From Asterias rubens (taxonomy: Eukaryota; Echinodermata; Asteroidea; Forcipulatida; Asteriidae), in the NCBI RefSeq assembly GCF_902459465.1, contig NC_047082.1:2170001-2234000 (forward strand): DNA of 64,000 nt. Reading direction: 5' to 3'. This document shows positions 45,001 through 57,000 of the stretch, in pieces. Below the pieces are notes generated by a model that did no database searches, was not told the origin of the DNA, and worked only from the letters and a program-made list of their open reading frames with translations. The position numbers and the translations under genes were made by a program. Every line of letters starts with the position of its first letter. The stretch's first letter is position 1.

Positions 45001-48000
45001 ATCCACGTTAGAGTTGGCCACAAGAGGGGGTAATGCAATTTGCTGGACATGAAGATGGCAGCCTCCATAAAGCCATTGATCTATGCACAAACCACACAGC
45101 ATGCGGAATGGCAGAAGTAACGTAGTTATCATCTACCTAGGAAAAGGTTATTTATGGTAGTGGAACTTGTAAAGTAAGTCCGTGGCTTTTGTTGTTTTTG
45201 TTTGTTTACCACCCTACCTCCATGCGTTTTATTATTAAATAAAATAAAAATGAGATGAGTACTATGTTGATTATGTAACTAATAATTATGTGCACACTCC
45301 TATTCATAACATAGTCACACACTGCCACTGCATGGGATGGTTACTGTGGCCATGGGCATGGCTGGGATGTAGCCCACCTTGTTGAGCTGTAAATGGCTCC
45401 GCTTTTAACATCGGTCTCCTGTTAAAAGCGGAGCCATTATGGCATTAAAGTTAACAGCTCAACAAGGTGGGCTATAGGTAGGATGGGATGGTTGTTGTTA
45501 GCCCTGGTAGGACGTCAGTCAGTGCCACTCACTGACTTGCAGTTGCACGGAGGAGTCCAACCTGGGCTTAGATGGTTACATGTATGATAATGACAATATG
45601 ATGTGGATGTTGACACACTCCACAGCACCACACCATTTCTAAAGTTTCAAATCAAGTTTCAATAGAATTTAGAAAAGGATTGGGCCTCACCTTCTCACTG
45701 ACCGAAATCGAACCATTTTGTTGTGCAGAGGCCAGAGCAAAGTTGTCAAGTTCAGCATCTGATAATCATAATACAATTAATCATCATAATGTGTAATCAG
45801 TTAATGTACAGTGCTGCCCTGCTGACACAACTTATAATTATATAGCCTATTATATCAAGCTGCAAAGCAGAAATAATGTTAATCAAAAAATTATAAGGAG
45901 GAGGAGAAAGGCACCAGGTTAAATTTTGTCATTATCGATCGATTGAGACTGATATTTATACAGTATGTTACAACAATTACAAATGTTTGTCTTGAATTTT
46001 TAAGTAAGGTTTTTCTTTAATAATAATATTGTAGAATTACAAGGAATTACAAAAGCAAAACTAAGTTGATACAGTAAGAAGTACTGAAAGCTATTGCAAA
46101 AATAAATGTGTTTTTAATCAATTCACTGTTTTAGTGTTTGAGCCCTATTTGAGTCCAATCCACTCTTTCTGTATATAAAATCAGATTCAAAGTGGATTGA
46201 TTCCACTCAGGTGCTAGGTTTTTCTGTGCTTAGCAATTTTGTATGCCTACTACATACAACAATACAAACAATTTTATAATCGAGGATGTGTTAAATCAAA
46301 CCCTTTAACTTTTTTCTCTTTCATTTGATTTTTGTATGTGATAAATACGCATCCAGGTTTCAACTCCGGAAGCCATTAATTTTACACCAATACTGGTAAC
46401 ACTGACTACATTAACAGAAGGTAGGTGCATTTGGAATTATTTTACCAGCTCGCCACCAATTTTCTCAACGCTCTTATTTTTATGTTTTATTTGCTCTTTT
46501 GTCTGGATGTATGCGGTAACCCTTCTTCTTAGGTAAGAACAAATTCAGTGTAATTTGAGCTAACTAGGGGCGAATAAATTGCTGGTGAGGTTCGGAAAGT
46601 TTGTTGTGCATTTTGTCACAATTCCACAATTAAAAAATCCACATTAGACCTCCTTCATATATCCTTGGCCCTTCTGTTGTTGTACCCTCGGCTCAATTTA
46701 ATAAAGCTGTTAAAAGAAAATGCTGCTTAGCAAATTTATTGGCTAAGCAATGAATCACCAGGGTATCAGTCACAGCAATGGTTACTGTATGGGTTTTTTG
46801 CGCTAAGCAAGTTGTTGTGCTTACTGGCTTTATGAAAAACAAAAACGAAATAAAAAATCTTGAGCAAGTCACTGAACCACAACTGCTTCTCTTCACCCAG
46901 GTTCATTTTCAGTAACATTTCAGGGCGGGGCAGGGCTCTTTTTTTACCAAAGTAAAGTTTGTGTTTAGTGCTTTTGAATTTGTTGTTTGTTAAGCTGGTG
47001 GAGCTGATGGATCGGGTGGAAGTGAAACGGTCAGTCCGACCACAGACTACAACTGTACTCTTGATGATGTGCATAATTGCTTTGCGGTAAGTACACTAAG
47101 CTTTGCCTGTTGTTGCTCACTGTTACATCGGTTAAAAAACAATCTATGTTCTTTATCCAGATACAAAGACTAACATCTATTAAATTGTTGCAGTACCCAC
47201 TGCTAAGGATTCAAACTGCCTCTAGCCATCTGGCTAGCTCCGTGGACTAGTGGTAAAACACCTGCTCTAGCAATGCAAAGGTTGTGGGTATACAGTCCTT
47301 TGTGGGTATCTTAGTCTTGCGTCGGGGTTAAAGAATATAATTTGGTTTGTACCCCTACCCCGATGTGTACTTTCCCAAGTTTTGGTCTTTATCTACATGT
47401 AAGACTAATCATCCAGTGAGACCCCTATGTTCTATACAGTGATCAGTCTGAATTTCAAGTCTCAGACGATCCTTTAATATTGTATAGTGTCTTGACAGAG
47501 AATTGCTCTTAATTTGCATACAAGGTTTTTGTAGATTTATTCTAGCAGCTAGAAGCAGAAATTATTTTGCGGAGTCTGACCTTGATTGCGTTTTGGCAGG
47601 CATAACCAATAACTGTTTCGGTTGAATTGCCAATTGGTTAACAACTGGCCATTGACCGAAACAGTTCTTGGTTTCAGCAGCGAAAACGCACGTCTATGTT
47701 CATCTGTAATCACTCTATTTAATCATTTTCAATTTCCAGCCTTGTACCATGAGCAATGTGAGTCGTGCAAACTTCAGCGAGGCCAAACTCTCTGACAGCG
47801 AACGGGAGAATCTTCTTGAGATCCTTCGTGTCTTGATAAGTCTGGATGATGGAGAAACCAATACGTTGCCAGAGATCACTGCCCTTATAAGGGTAAGGTT
47901 GATATTGTTTTAAGTAGTTTTGGTTCTAAGAAGAACCAGTGGTTGACAACTCATTGTTGCGATCAATCTGCTCAAATTGCCAACCTCTGGTTGGTTTCAG

Positions 48001-51000
48001 AACCAACACTACGAATGGTGCACCTCAAACCTCACCTAGTTCAATCAACTGTCACAAGAATGATTTGGAAATTAAGAAAATCACTTTGTTTTTGATTCAC
48101 AGCTTGGGTTGGATGTGTTTACAACATTGACGAATGATCACCAAAGTTTGGTATGTAGCACACAGTGCCTTTGACCTGATAGATACAGTTAAAAACATTA
48201 AGTAACTACCTGACGTTTCGACCCTAGCAGGGGTTTTTTTTTCTGGAAGGCTTTGAGAAACCACTCTGCTAGGGTCGAAATGTCTGGCCATCAACTTTTT
48301 GTTTTCATTTATTCCATAGACCCTATTGGTTGGTAAGCATTTTGGAATAGCTAATTCTATTTTCTCACACTTTTGCTCACACAACACTCTATTTATTGCA
48401 TCCCTGTGGAGACATCTTTTGTTTTGTCCTTTGTTCCTGTTGTTAAGAATCTCCCGCAGAACACTTTGTAATAATAACCGTATTTATAACGCGCATTTTG
48501 CCAAAGGATACATTATTACTGCAAGAGTGGGACGAATTTTGAGATATAATACCTAATCCTTAAGCACCATGTAATGGTTTACAAGGTGCTGTGGCGCAAT
48601 ATGCTGCCAATCCAGCCAGGAACACCGGGGCGAACCCCTTCTCTTTCGATAAGTGCACTGGTTTCTTTTACATGCGTTTACACAACACGTGGGACCATTG
48701 GCTTTACGTCCCATCCGAAGGACGAAGCAATGGTTATGTGTCTTGCTTAAGGACACAAGTGTCACGGCTGGGGATACGAACCAACACTCTGCTGATCAGA
48801 AACACCAGAGTTTGAAGTTGGTGCTCTTAACCGCTGTACAACATTCTCTTATGGAGCACCCAGTCTTTAAAATCCCTTTATGGAGACCTCCTTTGTTGTC
48901 CTCTTTTCTGTTTTGTTCTTGGTCTCCATAAGGTAGTGACCATAAAAAGTTGTCTTCTAGTTACTGAGTCACAATTTAACAATTTTGTGCTATACATAGT
49001 CATAGAGGTTAAACCAATGTTTGTTTGAGAGAGATTGGCTGTTGCCAGCTTGGTGTTTATTCCCCTTGTGGGAGTTTGCAGCGTTCCCTTGACATGCTGC
49101 AGCCAGTGTTGTGGTTGGCACCTGCTTGGCTTATGATCCCCAATACTAGTATGCGAAATACTAGAATGCGAAAATTCAAATGTGAATGCCTTTTCTTCTT
49201 GGAGATTGCCTGGAACTGGTTGCCTGTAAATTGCATCGTGTGACTTAATTCTCCAAAATTGCAGAAATGGTAGACACATTGACAACAATCCTTCCATACC
49301 TAAAGTAACCATCATTTATGTTGTATTTGTGTGTTCTCTAACAGACAATTGAGGAGGAGACAGAAGTTGTTGCTCTCACTGAAGAAGTCTTGGCGTCCAT
49401 TGCAGGAAATTTGGAACTCGGGAACTGTGTGAAAGATGAGGTTGAATCAAACTGTAAGTGTAATGGGAAGTCAAGAGGCCTTTCTTAAACCTTGGCTTGC
49501 GCTCCGGTTCAGGCTTATGTTCTGCGCGCTGTGTACACAGTCGAAACGTAGCGCCGCCTTTAACCTGCATTTTTTGAGCAGCGCGCATTGCACGTGGTGG
49601 TATGAACATCAGCAGACGGAGCCTAAGTTAGAGCCCAAGACGAGGTTTGAGACAGGTCCAAGGTATCAAGCTTCATTATTTACTGCCACTGTCAACTTGG
49701 TCAAGTTCCCTTTTTGCCATAGCACTACTGCACTCATGATACAATAAGGGGCCAGACCACCATCCCTTTCAGCCTTGGTTTGCTAACATCCATTTCAAGT
49801 CGACATTTATTTCATTGTTTTCTTATCTCCATTTTCAGCTGTCTATATTTGCCATGACACATCAGAAAACATCGGGAATAAATCAATTTTTACGTATGAA
49901 ATTGAGAATGGTGATACAGAAAAAGACTACCAAACTGAAAACTCAGAGAACTTCAAAGATAGGCTGAACTTTGACCTCCAAAGTGACAACGATGGTAAGA
50001 ATAGTTCAAAGGAAAATGGGTCCAATTTACTCATAACAAAAATGGTACATTTGAAATTATGGTACAATCCGTATATTGATGTAATCAACCTTATATGCTG
50101 TATAATCATTGTGGCTTCTTATATAGGGCTCAAATCTTTCACTCAGTGACCCTCATGGCACTCGTACATTATTACCCCAAAGAGCTAAGATTTATCTTAA
50201 CTGCAAATCAATCATAGTTGCTTAGTAAAGTGTGATGTCACAATGTAAATCACTATGGGGATACTTACAATTTGTCTTACGATGGATTTTATTGCTTTAA
50301 GAAATCGGCCCATCACTTATTCATGTGTTTCATTCCTTAAACCATCTTGTGCTGCCAAGTAAGTAGCTCACCAAGCTAAATCAATCACATGCCATCTCTG
50401 CTCTCACAGGTACCCATTTACCCCTTGATAGGAAAGTGCATTGCTCAATAGATCAAGACCCACACCCTGATGACTTGGCTATCGGAGGTTGAGGATGCAC
50501 TAAACCACTTAGCCATGACATTTTGAAAGACGCGTCTTTTATCATTGATCATCAATTTGAGTTTCTACATACTTATGAAAAAATATGTGAACTGAAATAA
50601 ACATTGTTAAATTTTTGTGATTGTTTTTTTTAATTGAAGACATCAGTTTTGTGGTGTTGAGGACTGAGAACCAGAAAGGTGTTGAGGTTATGAACGAGGA
50701 AGAAATAAGGTAAGTGACTGACAAACAACCTTGTTTGATTTTAAGTCACACCTATAACCTTTTCTGAAACCATGACTGAGGCTCCTGCTTGAGTATACAG
50801 TCCTGTAAGTACACGAAGGCAGCATCATCTCTTGCGCTGGTTTTTGCCTCGATGCCCCCTCAACATTTTTTTATAGTCTTTAAGATTTACAAATTGAAGT
50901 GCCTTTTGCAAAATAAGAAACGCCTTGCCCTCTCCAAGATGAAATGTTTGTCCTGTGACCTTAAGACAGATCCTGAGCCAAAGCTGGGTTTCTAAAAAGC

Positions 51001-54000
51001 CCAAAGTTCTCATGACAATATTATTGTTTTAAAGAGTCAAAAATCCAGACTGAATTTAAAGGCCTTGTTACACAGGACAATTTTAAGGGACAACTTAGAA
51101 GCAACACACTGAACTGATGCACAGGGAATACTTTGGCAGCATAATGTGCAGTTTTCTAGCTGTAAATTGGTATCTCGAACAAAAATAATGAGAAAACTGA
51201 AATGTGATTCAACTTTCTTATTAGTGATTAAAGGTGGTCTATAAAAACCGTTTGTTATCAAATGCATATGGTTGGAAAGATTTTTAAAAAGTAGAATACA
51301 ATGATCTACACAAATTTGCCTTGAAACTGTGTGGTTTTCCTTTTACTTTGCGAGCTAACACGGGCGGCCATTTCTGGGAGTCAAAAATTTTACTCCCATA
51401 ATTGGCCGACCGTACGCAATTTTGAGGCATATTTGTGTGGATCATTGTATTCTACTTTTACAACATCTTTCTACACCCATATGCATTGTATAACAAACGG
51501 TTACAAACGCTTTTCAAAGACCAACTCGACCGATCCAAGGCAAGGTGTTCCTTTAAGTTGCCCTGACATGACCTTACTTCTTATTTTCCGGCAGTGGTGT
51601 ACGAGCACCCAGCAGTACTAAGTTCATAGTAAACAGTGCTTTCTTAGCATTCTCTCTCTATGTTGAAGGCATCAAGACATCAGTACCTGTCAACTACACA
51701 CTTTATCATCATGTCGTAAGTATACATGTTTTGTAGCATTAATACTTACATAAGTACAGGGCTCAAATTCACAAAGAGCTTAGATTGATCTTAATTGAAA
51801 ATTATTCATACATGGCTCAAATTTTAATCTGGTTTTAGCATCAGGCCAGTAACTCGTGACCAGACAAGTCCAACTGCCTTGTGTTTGTCTTCACATGTTG
51901 ACTTTCAATATGATAAATATTATGCTGTTGGTTTTCAGAATTTATTTATCTAAATTGTAATCTTTGGGTTTGTTTTTTAAGGAAGCAAAGGATGATAAGA
52001 TCTCAATACAAGGACTTGGTGCCATCACAAGACAGCCCATGTGTGTCTTCTGGAATGACACAATTTCGTGAGTTCCATGCACTGATATTTTTAAACAATT
52101 AAGTAATTGTATTAAAATGAATTAAGGAGTCTTGTACAAGTGTCTGGCTAGCATTTGGGTCCACCATGGACCCGAACAAAATAATTGGTTCAAAGTTGTT
52201 TTTAAAGATGCTATGTCAGATTTTTTGCCCCAAACATTAAAAAATAGATTTTTTTGAGTGAATGGTATTTCAAAGAGTATCACCCGCTCTAACGAAAAAA
52301 AATTAACTTTTACTGGTCAGGAACCACTACAAAAAAAACGTTTCTTATAAAACACATCAGAATTGGTCACGTGATATATTGTCGGCATCCCGACAAAAAC
52401 TGATTTTGAGCACTTTATTTCACTGCTACTAATAACTGGCGGACTTCTTAGAGCAATGGCTCAAATGAAAGCTTGTAACTTTCTCGACCCCCATCAAAAT
52501 ACCTATTGAATTTTAAATCAAAATTTTGGGGTCAAATCGGCCAAAAATCTGACATAGCATCTTTTAATAAAATTACTCCCATGTCGTGATCCATTTCTTA
52601 GATTTACTGATTCTCAGGTGTCAATGCATTCATCATTTGTGTACATTTATTTATTTGAAGGAAATGGTCTTCTAAGGGTTGTTGGTTGGCACATGAATCG
52701 CCAACATCCTACTCTGATTGCATCAGTAAACATTCAACGAGCTTTGCAGTCATTTTAAAGGTAAACTATACAGAGTGTAGATATTAGTAAAATTGAAATA
52801 GTTGTTAAGAGATTTTGCACATGAGGCTTTTTCCAAGGCTCAAGCACCAGTCTCTGTTTAGTGTTGGAAATGCTGTGCGAAATGTACATTTTATTAAAAA
52901 ATTATAAAAAACGTCATGAGTTTTTACACCACAAGGCAAGCCAGCCACTTCAAGGTGGGGGCTACACTTATATGACTTGGGCTATCGACCTAAAGTCAAC
53001 TGCCACCAGGGGCATGTTGACACCGTCTCCTGGGGCTGAAACAGGGTTGCCCCTTTACAGTCTGTATGGATGTAGGCATGGGTATCCTCTATCAGTGCTT
53101 TGAGACATTGCAAAAGGCACTTTATAAATGTTCTTTTGTTAATATTATAATTGCTTTCTACAAAAGCAATTATGGTTAAGTGGCTTGCTCATGGGCACAA
53201 GATTCATGGTGAAATTTTGCCACAAATTTGAGTCCTGGAGAACCTAAGCCGATGTTTTAAAAAGGTCCTTGGTATAAAGATGGTTATGATGGGCAAACTT
53301 CCCTTGAGTTATTTGTTTGCCTGGTGCCTGGGTCATACTTCCTCCTGCGAATGCGAATGCGAAGCCAATTTGAAGTCACAGGGCTGTGTTCGCAGCGTAT
53401 TTGCAGGAGATGAGCGCATTTCAACTGCTGCGAATTATTCGCAACTGCTGCGAATTATTTGTGACGACAATATGCGCTTCGCATTCGCAGGAAGTATGAA
53501 CCGGGCTTAAGGCAGGAGTCATAGTGTTTAATTTCCTTTGCAGATCACCAGCGACAATGAAGGTGATGAGTTCATATTGGAGATGCTGACAAAGATTGGG
53601 TTTGGGGCATCAATCCTTGGTCTGGTCTGTACTCTAGCCATCTTCTTCTACCTGAGGTGAGGTCAAAGTTTGAACCCAAGAAGATGGTTTATTCCAATAC
53701 GGGAAAGCTCCAGTAAAGATATTCCGAGTTTCCTCACAAAAACTCAGAAACTGTATACATCCTTTTCACCAGTTGTAGTGTCTCATTGAATTATTTTCTC
53801 TGGGTCATAGCCAAGTTGTCCCTATCGATCTATGCTTACCAAATGTTAGAAAAGAAAGAAATACTTTAAGTGTTGTAAAAGAATAAGTTCAAGCCCTGGT
53901 CAGTATGTACATTCTTTGGTAATCTTGCTCATTTTCAGTGATTCATCTTTCTGTTCTTGTCTCAGGGAAATGCTGCAATTTGAACGGATCTTCATGCATA

Positions 54001-57000
54001 CCAACTTGGCAATAGCCATCCTGGCAGCTCAAATCTTATTCTTGTCTGGCATTGATAAAACAGAAGACGAAGTGAGTATAATTCATCAATTGTTTTCCTT
54101 GACTGGTGCTTTTGAATGTGTAATGGATAAAGTTCATACTTCCTGCGGATGCCCTATGAATTTTGAGCACAAGTCAACTGATGTTAATTATTCTTTGTGA
54201 ATTTGTAATGTCAAAATTCATTTCGCATTTGCAGGAAGTATGAACCAGGCTTTATTATTACTATTATATTTATTATTATTCAATAGTGAAACCATATATC
54301 TAAATTTAAATTTTTTGACATTTTAAGGTGACTTGCAAGATCATCGCCCTGTTTCTGCATTACTTCTACCTGTCTGTCTTTGGTTGGATGTTGGTAGAGG
54401 GGGTGCATCTCTACATGAAGGTGGTCAAAGTCTACGGCAGTGAGAACATTAAGATGTACCGCTACGTTCTCATCGGCTGGGTCGCTCCGGCCATAATATG
54501 TGCCATATCTTTAGGTGCAAACAATAAAGGATATGGGACAGACCGGTGGTAAGCTGTGTTTAATCTCAATCAACAGAAATGCCTGATATATATAATCTTT
54601 AGCCATCTACTGACGTAAATGACTAAAGATTATTTAACTATATCAGGCATGCAACTTTTCAGATTAAGAAAAGTATTGTTAATCTTGTTGTGAAAAGTTG
54701 AGATCAACATTACAACATCTTTCCTACTGTAGGTCTGTAGCCAGCCTCTTTCTATTCTACAAATATTTGCCACCAGTGTGTCTGACCCTGTTCCTCCTAC
54801 AAGTTTTGATGTTTGAGCGTGAAACCAGACTTTCTGCTTCTTCTCACACATGCACTCTTGTTGTGTTTTTGAACAAAGAGCTTTATTCCACGTACTGCAA
54901 CTCTTTGGAAGTCCTTGCCTGGTGCATGTTTCCCTCCATCCTAAATTCTAGACTATTTTAAGAGATATATCAATTCCTATCTTAAGATTTTACATATTGA
55001 CTTCTTGTAGCCCTTACCTAGAGTGACTTAAAGCCTTGTTTGGGGCGAACTTGCCTAAAAAAAAAAACTTAATTTTAAAAAGAGCTGAAACTTACACGGT
55101 CCATGTTTTTCTATCTTCAGCTGTTGGCTTGATACTGATGGTGGAATGATTTGGGCTTTTGCTGCTCCTATCTTGGTTGTTGGTCTGGTAGGTTCAACGT
55201 TTGGACAAGTAGAACGTCGTCTTCCTTTAGGAACAATTCAAATCTTATCAAAGGTGGTTTTAATATCTAGGCAAGACCACAAAGTCAAGTGGATCGGAAA
55301 ACACTTTTGTTTTACCCCCTGGCAATTTTGCTGGTTGAAGTCAAGCTTATTCAATGCAACTGATGCTGGGCAGTTGATGTAACTTTTCCAGGACACTGCC
55401 TGACACGGTCGGTTTCTTGGCGCTTGAAGTGGTTGTGGGGCTGATAAGTGGATCGTAAATGTGCCCGAGGTTGTAGACCACTCCTCGTCTCTGTTCACGA
55501 CCGCTGTTCCCCTCCCCCTTATATCCAGATGAAACCCTTATCCAGCGTGGTTTTCTACAATCTCAGCCACTATTAATGCCTAGTTACGTGGAGTGCGCAC
55601 AAGGAAAACTTTTCCTGCTTTCATAAGTGACCATTCTTTGCTTACAGTAAGCAGAGCTATGAAATTGGGCAGTGTATTCATGATGTCTTTTCTCTAGGGT
55701 CAAAACTTCAGGCCATTAATTATTGTTTACAATTATTTTATAATCTGGAAGTTATCTTTTGTGTTTGGCAGATGAATACGGTTGTATTAGTGACTGTTCT
55801 ACGCATTGTGATGAAGTCAGCTCAGATGCAAAATAACAACAACATGGACCACATCAAGTAAGAACAATTCAACTGTTTCTTGTTTCTCTGTTATTGGTAT
55901 AATTATTTATTTTATTGATGATTTGGGGTTAAACAAAAATATATTTTTACCAGTGCAGGATTTTAACCAACGACCTCCAGATGAATTCCAGTGCTCAACT
56001 AACTGAGCTATGTTGGTGGTCTCTCAAAAGCTTAATTGCTAAGCAAAGTGTCTCCCTATTTTTCAGTATCTTTGTTTTATTAAAGTTGGTTAAAAAACAT
56101 TCCAATAGACAGAATGGGAAATGTGAAAGTTTAAATTTGGAATTGTTTCTAGAATTTTCATTTGGAATTTGTATATAAAAAAAAATAGTAATATCCAACT
56201 AAAAATTCCTTTGAAAGAAAATTAAACCCTGTTTTTCTCATTCATAAGATGTGGTGCTAAGGGTGCCATGGTGCTGCTACCGATCCTTGGTGTGACGTGG
56301 CTCTTTGGTTTGATGAACAGCGTGAATATTGTGTTCCAGTATCTGTTCACTGGTCTCAACTCTTTCCAAGGACTCTTCATTTTCTTCATTCAGTGCGTTT
56401 TTAACAGTGAGGTGAGTTCTTAAATAGTTTGGGTTTGAACAAAGACAAATTGACTTGAGGCGTACTTGAACCAACGGCCTCAAATTAGTGTGCCGGCGCT
56501 CTACCAACTGAGCTATCCAGCCCTATGTTGGTGATCTCCCTATTAATAAATATTTTTGGCAGTCTATCTGAGATTTGGATAGAACTTGCAACTTTAAGTA
56601 GTACATGTGTACAGTCAACCCTTGTTTATAAAGAGCACGGCTTTAAGGAGGTTCTGCTTATAAAGAGTAAAGTCACAAATTTCATTTCTGTTTATGTTTC
56701 TTTGTTTTTGCTGTCCTCTTATAATAACATTCTTGTTATAAGGATGTAATTTGGCCGGACCCAGTGATCTTGTTATAAAGAGAGTTGACTGCTATAAACA
56801 AAAGGGTGAAAGGTTGCCAGGGTAACCTTGGGGTAAACAAAATGAGGCCTCCCAGGGCTTAAGTTGTCTCTCGAATTCTTAAATCTACTCCGCTGCAGTT
56901 AAATAAAACAAAGAACAAATCTACACTGGAAATAGGTACATGGCATTACCACAAACCGAATATACACTTTAACACTTGAAAATGTTTTGTGATATTTTCA

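Noticed and set aside
54698-54961. Hydrophobic 87-codon frame between receptor exons 13 and 14
   Set aside because: Exons 13 and 14 join in phase without it, restoring the conserved CCWLDTDGG loop; the frame adds nothing expected in the receptor.
56455-56545. Possible tRNA gene (minus strand)
   Set aside because: A and B boxes are good, but the stems do not close as a full cloverleaf and the flanks repeat at 55938-56030; a SINE head fits better.
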